Source: Planctomycetota bacterium
Lineage (GTDB): Bacteria > Planctomycetota > PUPC01 > JACPCR01
Assembly: GCA_030740295.1 (NCBI GenBank)
Contig: JASLXP010001021.1
Coordinates: 1-5,899 of the forward strand
Reading direction: 5' to 3'
Length of the DNA stretch: 5,899 nucleotides
Shown: positions 1 to 5,899 of the stretch, piece by piece
How positions within the stretch are numbered: the first letter of the stretch is position 1
Layout of the letters: every line of letters starts with the position of its first letter
Translations under genes and position numbers: made by a program
Notes under the pieces: generated by a model
What the model saw: the letters and a program-made list of their open reading frames with translations, nothing else
The model's database searches: none
What the model was told of the DNA's origin: nothing

Positions 1-6
1 CGCCCT

Positions 7-27
7 TACTCATTACGTATTACGTAT
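7..27. repeat. Three tandem heptamers overlapping the end of the heparinase-like gene
   Basis: Read on the plus strand, positions 7-13, 14-20 and 21-27 are TACTCAT, TACGTAT and TACGTAT: two identical units and one with two mismatches. On the minus strand the gene's final codons ATA CGT AAT ACG and its stop TAA (residues IRNT-stop) fall inside the repeat, and a second in-frame stop, TGA, follows directly. The array may continue beyond the window start, which I cannot see. Confidence 0.6.
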
Positions 28-2295
28 CACCTCCAGATGGGTCTTCAGCCAATGATTCAAAGAAGGCGCGGCCTGCAGTGTCAGGTGAAAGACCGGTTCT
101 TTCTGACCATCAACAAAGTCCTCTTCACCTTGCTCAACCGCCGTCTGCCAATCGGGCCTGACGGTCAAGCTTGTGACATCACCTCTGGTTACCCATCCGG
201 TTTCGGTCTTCGTCCATGGAAACTTGCTGTGAAGATGGAAGGAAACGCTTCGTTTCGCAGGCAGATCAATTTCATCTTCAATGATGAATTCGCAGGGGGT
301 GTTGCTCACAATCCTGCGCACGCATCGTTGAACCAGGCCGCCCCATGCTGCGGAAACATCGATGCTGCAATCGAGGGTTTGCTCGTCGCCCGTGCCCGAT
401 GGAATAGTCGCTTCCGGGCAGGGATTAAGCTGGCGCGGCAGAGCATTGTCAGGTCCTGCCGGTATCAGCAGGTTGTGGTAGCGGGCAAACTGGATCGTTG
501 AGCAGCGGGGATCGTCGTACGGCATCTGGCCACGTTCGTAAACGATTTCTTCGCCAAAAGCTTCGATAACGAAACTGCCCCGGTCGTCGTGCGCGTGGCC
601 GGCCCTTGCAGGGGCTCCGATGAGCTGAAGGCGAACCGGACCATGTGGGCTCGGGCGGCAGGAGCAGAGCATACCGGTCTGTTCGAGCACGTTGAATACG
701 GGCGTCTCGGCGGAAGGGGGCGGCAATTCCTCCGGCCCGAAAACGATATTGAATGCCGCGCCGGGCGTTGCCGTGTTGTCCGTGTGAAGGCCCTCTTGTG
801 CCATCCCGTTCAGCAGCGCTCCGACCCCGGTATCGCCGGTTACGCTGGCCAGCAGCCCGAGGCATTCCTGATAGACAACGATGCCCGCGCGGCCGCCATC
901 GGCAACGTTGATGGCTGAGCCGTAAGGGGGTGATGTACTGAGCATCGTTCGAATGTACTGGCTCACATTCTTCAAGTTCGGAGGCACGAGTTCTTCCACC
1001 GGCTGATCCCGATGGCGCGCAACCAGCGCGTAAGCGGCCAGCGCATGCGCTGCCGTTGATGTGACGTACCCGGGGCCTTCGTACGCGCCGCCGTCCTCCT
1101 CAAAATACTTGTTGACCGTCTGATCGAGAGCCGCAATGGCCGGGTCCAGCAGTTCGTCTCCGTGCGGATAAAGACTGCAAAGCGCCAGCTCACAGATAAT
1201 CGCGCCCCACGAAAAGTAAGCGCCCTGATTGCAGCCGCGGACATAGGGGTGGCGCATCAGAGTCTGCAGGATCCAGGGCAGGGCCTTTATGGAAACAGCC
1301 TGTGCGAGAACCTGTTTGCCGGAATCCGTCAGGAAGCTGCCGGCCCAGTCCCACGCGAAAATGAGATTGTGCGCGTAGCGGTATTCATGGAACGCACGCT
1401 GTTCCCAGGCCGATCCTGCAATCGTCGGCAAAAACTCAGGCTGCCACTTGTCACAATGCGCCAGGGCCAACGCGTGGTCCGCCGCCATTCGGCAGAGCTC
1501 TTCATCCTCATCGAGGAGACCGATGAAGGCTCCAAGCCGCATCGCCAGAAGCGAGATGTGCTCCTCACCGCGCAGTCGATAACAGCGAGGGCTCTGCATA
1601 TTGGGGTAGGGGCCTACTCCACGCCACGGCTCATTGTTAGCAAACTCCCTGGCCTGCCTTCGCAGGCAGTCCATTAAATCTTTGTATGGAGATTTCTGAA
1701 TCTTGGCGCGCAGCCTCTTGAGATCCTGTTCGCCAAACAGCAGCCCGATGGCAGGCTTCATTTCTACAGATTCGCCTTGTGGGATCATCAGGTCGTCCCA
1801 CGCTCCCTGCCATGGGCTCGGGCGCTCCTGCATCTCCTTCAATCGAGCGGAATCCGCCAGGCCAAGCCAGAACAGCATTGCGTTAGCCGGACCTTCGCCA
1901 TCATCGATCAGCTCGATCTCGACATGCGAAATGACATCACCTTGGAAGGCTTTGTCCCACTCTTCCGAAGTGTTCGTACCCTTCTCCTGGATGACCCCCT
2001 GCGTAGCGCCATCAGACTCGATGGCGATTTTCAATCGGGTCGTTTCCGGCAATGTGCAGCAGACTATGAGCCGATCGTAACAGCCTGCATCCACTTCGAC
2101 GTCCTTTGAAAGCTTTCCAACCAGGCCGCCCTGGCCTCGCTGCCAGTTAATCTCCGTCGCATGGAATCGTTGAGTAATTTCGCTGTCAGTGTTTTCGTCG
2201 GATTCAAACTTCCAGGACTCGAGGTAGCACCGATGCGGATCATAAAACCGCTGGAACACGGCTTCCGCCTCGTTAATGGGGGTTGGTCGTTTCAT
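13..2295 (-). CDS. Heparinase II/III-family protein (putative polysaccharide lyase), complete
   Basis: Predicted 760-residue protein that likely cleaves a uronic-acid-containing polysaccharide or oligosaccharide by beta-elimination; the substrate cannot be told from sequence. An N-terminal beta-rich segment (about 40-150) precedes a helical toroid-like region (about 180-500) with family-like stretches YRYAHNLIFAWDW (305-317), NQGAYFSW (356-363) and EDGGAYEGPGY (400-410). A C-terminal beta-sandwich (about 530-750) opens with AGHAHDDRGSF (565-575), the best family hallmark, and has RYHNLLIPAG (605-614). His, Tyr, Asn and Glu in these motifs are candidate catalytic or metal residues, but I cannot assign them individually. 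The length is normal for the family. The N-terminus (MKRPTPINEAEAVFQRF) is polar with no export signal, unlike many secreted relatives, so it may act on imported oligosaccharides in the cytoplasm. There is no Shine-Dalgarno before the ATG, and no in-frame start codon in the roughly 45 bases upstream of it. It is transcribed divergently from the other genes. Family confident; activity inferred. Confidence 0.87.
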   Translation of the reverse strand: MKRPTPINEAEAVFQRFYDPHRCYLESWKFESDENTDSEITQRFHATEINWQRGQGGLVGKLSKDVEVDAGCYDRLIVCCTLPETTRLKIAIESDGATQGVIQEKGTNTSEEWDKAFQGDVISHVEIELIDDGEGPANAMLFWLGLADSARLKEMQERPSPWQGAWDDLMIPQGESVEMKPAIGLLFGEQDLKRLRAKIQKSPYKDLMDCLRRQAREFANNEPWRGVGPYPNMQSPRCYRLRGEEHISLLAMRLGAFIGLLDEDEELCRMAADHALALAHCDKWQPEFLPTIAGSAWEQRAFHEYRYAHNLIFAWDWAGSFLTDSGKQVLAQAVSIKALPWILQTLMRHPYVRGCNQGAYFSWGAIICELALCSLYPHGDELLDPAIAALDQTVNKYFEEDGGAYEGPGYVTSTAAHALAAYALVARHRDQPVEELVPPNLKNVSQYIRTMLSTSPPYGSAINVADGGRAGIVVYQECLGLLASVTGDTGVGALLNGMAQEGLHTDNTATPGAAFNIVFGPEELPPPSAETPVFNVLEQTGMLCSCRPSPHGPVRLQLIGAPARAGHAHDDRGSFVIEAFGEEIVYERGQMPYDDPRCSTIQFARYHNLLIPAGPDNALPRQLNPCPEATIPSGTGDEQTLDCSIDVSAAWGGLVQRCVRRIVSNTPCEFIIEDEIDLPAKRSVSFHLHSKFPWTKTETGWVTRGDVTSLTVRPDWQTAVEQGEEDFVDGQKEPVFHLTLQAAPSLNHWLKTHLEVIRNT

Positions 2296-2328
2296 GTGAG
2301 GGAGACGAGAGTTCTGATGATGATCTCT

Positions 2329-2336
2329 GGTTAACC
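2329..2336. promoter_or_regulatory. Palindrome GGTTAACC upstream of the lyase gene, possible operator
   Basis: A perfect 8-base palindrome lies about 34 bases upstream of the lyase start codon, beside an AT-rich patch that could contain its promoter. The symmetry does not extend into the flanks, so it is short and could be chance. No regulator gene is visible nearby. Confidence 0.15.
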
Positions 2337-2499
2337 GATGAAAGTCGTTTAGTAAAGTTTTGGGAGCGCGACGTTACGTTTCCCCTGGAGCTGCAAGCGT
2401 CCGCTGGCTCTTCGCGCGAACTTCAAATGTCGAGGTGCATGAATGCGCCGAGGAACATGCGGGTGGCAGAACTGGCAAGCTGATTGAAAATCAAGGTCT

Positions 2500-2529
2500 T
2501 TGCTAACCGACAGCCCGAACCATTAACAT
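2500..2529 (+). promoter_or_regulatory. Weak sigma70-like promoter candidate for the UPF0173 gene
   Basis: TTGCTA at 2500-2505 (four of six matches to TTGACA) and TAACAT at 2524-2529 (four of six to TATAAT) are separated by 18 bases, about 55 bases upstream of the UPF0173 start codon. The match is weak and PVC promoters are poorly defined, so this is only a candidate. Confidence 0.2.
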
Positions 2530-2570
2530 ACCGCCACCGTCAATCGGCTGTAACAGATCACCAGTCAACC

Positions 2571-2575
2571 AGGAG
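2571..2575 (+). promoter_or_regulatory. Shine-Dalgarno AGGAG of the UPF0173 gene
   Basis: AGGAG sits eight bases before the ATG at 2584, close to ideal spacing. It fixes the start of the UPF0173 gene and, with the one at 4941, is one of only two clear Shine-Dalgarno sequences in the window. Confidence 0.8.
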
Positions 2576-2583
2576 ACCCTGTC

Positions 2584-3270
2584 ATGACCAGCGTCAAATT
2601 CCTCGGCCATTCCTGTTTTCTCGTTTCCAACGGGGACCAGTCTGTCCTTATCGATCCGTTTTTGACTGGTAATCCCAAAGCTTCCTGCACAGCCGACGAT
2701 GTGAGCCCGGATGCGATCCTGCTCTCCCACGCGCATGCAGATCACCTCGGTGATGCTGTCTCCATCTCACAGCGGACCGGAGCGCAAATTGTCACTGTAT
2801 TTGAGCTGGCGATGTATTGCGGTGGGCAGGGAGCGAATGTCCATCCAATGGGCATCGGCGGGCAGCGCTCGTTTGACTGGGGAACGGTAAAGTTCGTCCA
2901 GGCTTTTCATTCGTCAGGCATTCAGACGGAAGGCGGATTCCTTTACGGCGGGATGCCGGCGGGCATCGTGCTGACGATGGGCGGCAAGACGATCTATCAC
3001 GCGGGCGATACCGGCCTATTCAGCGATATGCAGCTCATTGGACGCCGCCATTCGCCGGACCTGGCCATCCTGCCGATCGGTGACAACTTCACCATGGGCA
3101 TAGACGATGCGGTCGAAGCGACCATTATGATCCAGCCGAAGAAAGTCGTGCCGATGCATTACGGCACCTTCGACGTCATCGAGGTAGACCCTGACGAATT
3201 CAAACTAAAGCTGACGGACCAGGCCGTCGAGTGCCAGGTGCTCGAACCGGGGGAGAGCCTGGATGTCTGA
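2584..3270 (+). CDS. UPF0173-family metal-dependent hydrolase (metallo-beta-lactamase fold)
   Basis: A 228-residue soluble protein, full length for the UPF0173 family (related to Bacillus YtkL), whose physiological substrate is not established. The metallo-beta-lactamase signature is intact: SHAHADHLGD at 48-57 gives the HxHxDH metal ligands H49, H51, D53 and H54. H109 (AFHS) is the third-motif histidine, D142 (in HAGDTG, 139-144) the bridging aspartate, and H192 (MHYGTF) the last histidine. The N-terminal VKFLGHSCF and IDPFLTGNP stretches are typical of the family. There is no signal peptide, so it should be cytoplasmic and bind a dinuclear metal centre. The start follows AGGAG at good spacing. 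The next gene begins 21-45 bases downstream on the same strand, suggesting cotranscription, although the functional link is unclear. Confidence 0.93.
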   Translation: MTSVKFLGHSCFLVSNGDQSVLIDPFLTGNPKASCTADDVSPDAILLSHAHADHLGDAVSISQRTGAQIVTVFELAMYCGGQGANVHPMGIGGQRSFDWGTVKFVQAFHSSGIQTEGGFLYGGMPAGIVLTMGGKTIYHAGDTGLFSDMQLIGRRHSPDLAILPIGDNFTMGIDDAVEATIMIQPKKVVPMHYGTFDVIEVDPDEFKLKLTDQAVECQVLEPGESLDV

Positions 3271-3315
3271 TCGGAACGGGCGGTCCTTCTTTTGAAAATT
3301 CACACATACATCTGC

Positions 3316-4791
3316 ATGAACAATCTGGTCTTTCTATTGGCGTTGATTCCGATCGCAGCAACACAAGCCGAAGACAAACCGGCCCCGAAAGTTTCCGATT
3401 ATTACACCCTCGAAGAGATTCCGATTCCCAAAGGGGAGATGATAGAAGTCGGCGGCACGGAGTGGATGCCGGACGGTCGTCTCGCAGTCTCCACCCGCCG
3501 GGGCGAGATATGGATGATCCACAACGCGCTCGGCGATGACCCCAAGAAGGTCGAATTCAAAAGGTACGCACATGGGCTGCACGAGGTCCTCGGCATCGCC
3601 TACAACAAGAAAGATGAATTTCTGTATGCCTGCGAGCGCGGCGCGATCACCCGCATCAAGGATCGGGACAAGGACGGCGTGGCCGATCTGTTCGAGAATT
3701 ACTCCGACGGCTGGGGCATTAGCGGCAACTACCACGAATACGCGTTCGGTTCGAAATTCGATCCTGAAGGTTACTTGTGGGTGGTGCTTTGCCTGACCGG
3801 CTCGGGAGCAGCGGATGCCAATACACCGTTTCGAGGCTGGGGAATGCGAATCAGCCCGGAAGGCGTGGCGAAGCCCATCTGCAGCGGAGTGCGGAGCCCG
3901 GGCGGCATCGGCCAGGACAGCAAAGGACGGATGTATTACGCGGACAACCAGGGACCCTGGAACGGGACGAGCAGTATCAAGTGGATGAAGCCCGGCAGCT
4001 TTACCGGGAATCCGAAAGGTAACATCTGGTACGACCTGGCCCCGGATATGAAGAAGCCGGCGGAATATAAATCCGGCGGCCGTATTGCCGACGCCATGCA
4101 AAAGATCCCCGAATACCAGCCGCCCGTGGCCCAACTCACCCACGGGGTTCTGGGCCGCTCCACGTCCGGCATCATCTGTGACATGACCGGGGGGAAATTC
4201 GGGCCGTTCAGCGAGCAGCTCTTTGTCTGCGATCAGGGGCACAGCAACATCGTCCGGATTTTTGTTGAAGAGGTGAATGGCTACCTGCAGTCTGCCACCT
4301 TCCAATTCATGGAAAAAGGTTTCGGCTCCGGCAACCTGGTCGGTGTGTTCGCACCGGACGGAACATTCTTCATCGGTGGCACGAACCGGGGATGGGGCTC
4401 GCGAGGCAAAAAACCGGGCGCGGTGGATCGCGTCAGATGGACCGGAAAGGTGCCGTTCGAGGTGCTCGAAATGCGCGTTCAGTCGGATGGCTGGGAATTG
4501 GAGTTCACCCATTCAGTCGATCCCGAAACCGCGGCCGACAAGGCATCGTATTCAATGAAGACTCACGCCTACATTTTCAAATCGAGCTACGGCAGCCCCG
4601 TGGTGGACAAGACCGATGCGATCATCGAATCCGTCATCGTGAAGGATGAAAAAACCGTAAGACTCAAAGTAAAGGGCATGGTGATCGGCTCCATCCACAC
4701 TCTGAAGATGGATGCTCTGCGCTCAAAAGATGGCCTGCCGCTGCTGCACAATACCGCTTACTACACACTGAACCAGATACCAAAGGAGTAG
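3316..4791 (+). CDS. Exported beta-propeller protein, sorbosone/glucose dehydrogenase-like, PVC type
   Basis: A 491-residue protein from the ATG at 3316. Residues 1-18 form a hydrophobic export signal ending ATQA, with likely cleavage before ED. Residues about 25-375 look like a six-bladed propeller of the glucose/sorbosone dehydrogenase (quinoprotein-like) kind: repeated DGRLAVSTRRGEIW (53-66), DPEGYLWVVLCL (149-160), DSKGRMYYADNQGPW (201-215), EQLFVCDQGHSNIVRIF (300-316) and APDGTFFIGGTNRGWGSRG (346-364). DRDKDGVAD at 116-124 resembles a calcium-binding loop. Residues about 376-491 form an Ig-like tail ending AYYTLNQIP (481-489), which I associate with planctomycete and related proteins. 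No CxxCH haem motif is present, so the cytochrome c domain often fused to this family is missing and any electron acceptor must be separate. Dehydrogenase activity is unproven. An in-frame TTG at 3292 would add eight residues (MKIHTYIC), supplying an N-terminal lysine; neither start has a clear Shine-Dalgarno. Confidence 0.82.
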   Translation: MNNLVFLLALIPIAATQAEDKPAPKVSDYYTLEEIPIPKGEMIEVGGTEWMPDGRLAVSTRRGEIWMIHNALGDDPKKVEFKRYAHGLHEVLGIAYNKKDEFLYACERGAITRIKDRDKDGVADLFENYSDGWGISGNYHEYAFGSKFDPEGYLWVVLCLTGSGAADANTPFRGWGMRISPEGVAKPICSGVRSPGGIGQDSKGRMYYADNQGPWNGTSSIKWMKPGSFTGNPKGNIWYDLAPDMKKPAEYKSGGRIADAMQKIPEYQPPVAQLTHGVLGRSTSGIICDMTGGKFGPFSEQLFVCDQGHSNIVRIFVEEVNGYLQSATFQFMEKGFGSGNLVGVFAPDGTFFIGGTNRGWGSRGKKPGAVDRVRWTGKVPFEVLEMRVQSDGWELEFTHSVDPETAADKASYSMKTHAYIFKSSYGSPVVDKTDAIIESVIVKDEKTVRLKVKGMVIGSIHTLKMDALRSKDGLPLLHNTAYYTLNQIPKE

Positions 4792-4822
4792 GCGACTCGA
4801 ATCGATCTTCTCAGGGGCGTGT

Positions 4823-4849
4823 GGCGCTTCAGTCGGAAGCGGCCCTTCC
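4823..4849 (+). other. Two overlapping, mutually exclusive hairpins in the 4792-4952 gap
   Basis: Hairpin one pairs GGCGCTTC (4823-4830) with GAAGCG-g-CC (4836-4844) around the loop AGTCG, with one bulged G. Hairpin two pairs GGAAG (4835-4839) with CTTCC (4845-4849) around the loop CGGCC. They share the GAAG at 4836-4839, so only one can form at a time. No run of T follows, so neither is a canonical intrinsic terminator. The placement after the propeller stop would suit a partial terminator or an mRNA-stabilising element. The rest of the 161-base gap shows nothing I can name. Confidence 0.3.
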
Positions 4850-4940
4850 AGTGTGATGGCAAGCCACCGAAATCTGCTGCGCGGACTCATGTGAGGTATC
4901 ATGCCCGGCAGCGACACTGAAAGGCGCACCTCAGACGGTC

Positions 4941-4945
4941 AAGGA
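4941..4945 (+). promoter_or_regulatory. Shine-Dalgarno AAGGA of the exported-protein gene
   Basis: AAGGA lies seven bases before the ATG at 4953. Its spacing and the signal peptide that follows together settle this start over the earlier ATG at 4901, which is in another frame and reaches a stop after about 45 codons. Confidence 0.65.
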
Positions 4946-4952
4946 CTCGAAC

Positions 4953-5899
4953 ATGACAATTCGATGGTACCCGGGTCCGCTCCCTATTCTGTTTGCACTC
5001 AGCCTGGTCTCGATTCAGAAACATGCCTGCGCTGAATCTGGCGTCTTCGTCCGCTTCCGGCTGGTTGAGCCGAAAGATACGAGCTACTTCGTCCGGTTGG
5101 GAGGCTACATTCATCGAAGTCCGTGGTATCTGCCAAAGGCTGTCTGGCCCCAGGGCGCGGACAAGGATAAGACGAAGCGTGTTGCGTCGGGCGAGCCAAC
5201 AGCATGGTTCGACCTGAAGAAGCATGCAGGGAAGCGCTTCCATGGCCGCATTTCCCGCTCCGGCGGCGTTGCGGAATTCCCAAACGTCACCGCGGATTTC
5301 ATTGTCAGTTCCAACAGTGAAACAAGGAAGGTGGCGATCGAACTGGCGACCTCCCCCGATGAACGTGCCGTAGTGAAACGCTTCGAGGAATCCTACAGAG
5401 GGAGTCTGACGAGCTTTCTCGTCTCGCCCGATCTGACAGAGGATACTGGCAGCTTGGAGACGGCTTCGGAAATGACAGAGCGCCACCTCTCATGGGCGAC
5501 AGAAGCGAGCGGGGGAAAGCGCGTGTCCCCCAGAGAACTCATCGTCCAGACCAGCTTCTGGGGGCCGCAGCGGCCGGAGCTCAATCTGAAGGAAGCCAGG
5601 GCCCTGTGGCTTCTTGGCTTCAATGTCGTTGGCAACCAGCGGAAGGAAGTGAGAGAGAAGTTCGATTTTCGCGTCCCGGGCCACACCCACCGGGTCAGTT
5701 TTGGTCCCGCGGCGACCCGCGAGGAAATCGATGCCCTGATGAAGCAGCACGGGGCCCGAAACAAGGAGACTTTCGCTGACGGCGTGCCGTTCGGATTGGC
5801 CGATGAAATATGCTGCCGGCCCCGCATAGGCAACAATGCGAAGGCGCTCGAACACTTCCACGCCTGGCTCATTTCCCGCGGCATCAGCCCTGCGTCGCT
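4953..5899 (+). CDS. Large exported protein with putative TIM-barrel glycosidase-like region; 3' end outside window
   Basis: An open frame of 315 codons plus two bases runs from ATG 4953 to the window edge without a stop, so the gene is cut off at the C-terminus. Residues 1-27 form a signal peptide: R4, hydrophobic PLPILFALSLVSI (9-21), likely cleavage after HACA (24-27). Residues about 30-120 look like a beta-sandwich (VFVRFRLVEP 31-40, SYFVRLGGYIHRSPWYLP 44-61). From about 195 the pattern suits the first strands of an alpha/beta barrel: ELIVQTSFWG (195-204), LLGFNVVGN (220-228), FRVPGHTHRVSFGP (239-252), then FGLADEICCRP (280-290) and the helix HFHAWLISRGISPAS (301-315). The Asp-Glu at 284-285 sits where a clan GH-A acid/base could lie. 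I do not recognise a named family; a glycoside-hydrolase role is inference from this pattern. It probably follows the propeller gene in the same transcription direction, 161 bases downstream. Confidence 0.75.
   Translation, partial: MTIRWYPGPLPILFALSLVSIQKHACAESGVFVRFRLVEPKDTSYFVRLGGYIHRSPWYLPKAVWPQGADKDKTKRVASGEPTAWFDLKKHAGKRFHGRISRSGGVAEFPNVTADFIVSSNSETRKVAIELATSPDERAVVKRFEESYRGSLTSFLVSPDLTEDTGSLETASEMTERHLSWATEASGGKRVSPRELIVQTSFWGPQRPELNLKEARALWLLGFNVVGNQRKEVREKFDFRVPGHTHRVSFGPAATREEIDALMKQHGARNKETFADGVPFGLADEICCRPRIGNNAKALEHFHAWLISRGISPAS

Larger units (their letters stand above)
2296..2583. other. Divergent intergenic region between the lyase gene and the UPF0173 gene
   Basis: These 288 bases separate two divergently transcribed genes and should hold both promoters. 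The visible elements are an AT-rich patch around 2338-2362, a perfect 8-base palindrome GGTTAACC at 2329-2336 (about 34 bases upstream of the lyase start), a weak promoter candidate at 2500-2529 and a clear ribosome binding site at 2571-2575. Short reading frames across it (plus 2283-2483 from a TTG, plus 2484-2672) lack a Shine-Dalgarno and recognisable protein character, so I treat the region as non-coding. I see no tRNA, riboswitch or strong terminator in it. Confidence 0.6.

Noticed and set aside
37..2109. Plus-strand open frames opposite the lyase gene (for example 37-501, 589-918, 1162-1677, 1703-2080)
   Set aside because: All lie within the well-supported lyase coding region, show no known domains and have the Arg/Gly/Ala-rich composition of shadow frames.
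2283..2672. Two short plus-strand frames (2283-2483 and 2484-2672) spanning the divergent intergenic region
   Set aside because: The first begins at TTG inside the lyase start region with no ribosome binding site, the second overlaps the UPF0173 gene in another frame, and neither resembles a protein.
3271..3291. Possible terminator hairpin after the UPF0173 stop, before CTTCTTTT
   Set aside because: Only about three base pairs (GGA with TCC) can form around the GC-rich loop, too weak for a terminator, and the next gene starts within 45 bases.
3334..4512. A 392-codon open frame on the minus strand opposite the propeller gene
   Set aside because: It is in exact codon register with the sense gene (first antisense position opposite the sense third position), so its stops arise only from sense TTA, CTA and TCA codons, which are rare in GC-rich genes. 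Its protein shows no recognisable domain, while the sense protein has a signal peptide and propeller motifs.
4901..5040. An earlier ATG at 4901 as the start of the last gene
   Set aside because: It is in a different frame from the long open frame and reaches a TGA after about 45 codons; the ATG at 4953 has the Shine-Dalgarno and signal peptide.
4899..5884. Minus-strand frames at 4899-5486 and 5393-5884
   Set aside because: They overlap the plus-strand exported-protein gene, which has a signal peptide, a Shine-Dalgarno and protein-like motifs; the minus frames have none of these.

Overview
The window reads like ordinary chromosomal DNA of a bacterium from the Planctomycetota/Verrucomicrobiota/Lentisphaerota (PVC) group, probably an environmental lineage. 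That is inferred from gene content: a secreted six-bladed-propeller 'dehydrogenase-like' protein whose C-terminal domain ends in the AYYTLNQIP-type motif that I associate with PVC proteins, next to a large uncharacterised exported protein and a heparinase II/III-family protein. Base composition is moderately GC-rich. I see no rRNA, tRNA, CRISPR array, phage gene or transposase.

Layout. Minus strand, 13-2295: a complete heparinase II/III-like polysaccharide lyase with no visible signal peptide. Its last four codons and stop lie in a small tandem heptamer repeat (7-27). Then comes a 288-base divergent intergenic region (2296-2583). On the plus strand follow: a UPF0173 metallo-beta-lactamase-fold hydrolase (2584-3270) with a clear Shine-Dalgarno; an exported beta-propeller protein (start 3316, or possibly TTG 3292, to 4791), 45 bases downstream of it; a 161-base gap with two mutually exclusive hairpins; and an exported protein that starts at 4953 behind a good Shine-Dalgarno and runs off the window end, 315 codons without a stop.

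How they may work together. The heparinase-like lyase, the secreted propeller protein and the secreted putative barrel enzyme together look like a small carbohydrate-processing neighbourhood, with the UPF0173 hydrolase as a cytoplasmic housekeeping-type neighbour. No transporter, sulfatase, SusC/D pair or regulator is present to confirm a polysaccharide-utilisation locus, so the shared pathway is inference. The least described part is the C-terminally truncated exported protein at 4953-5899.
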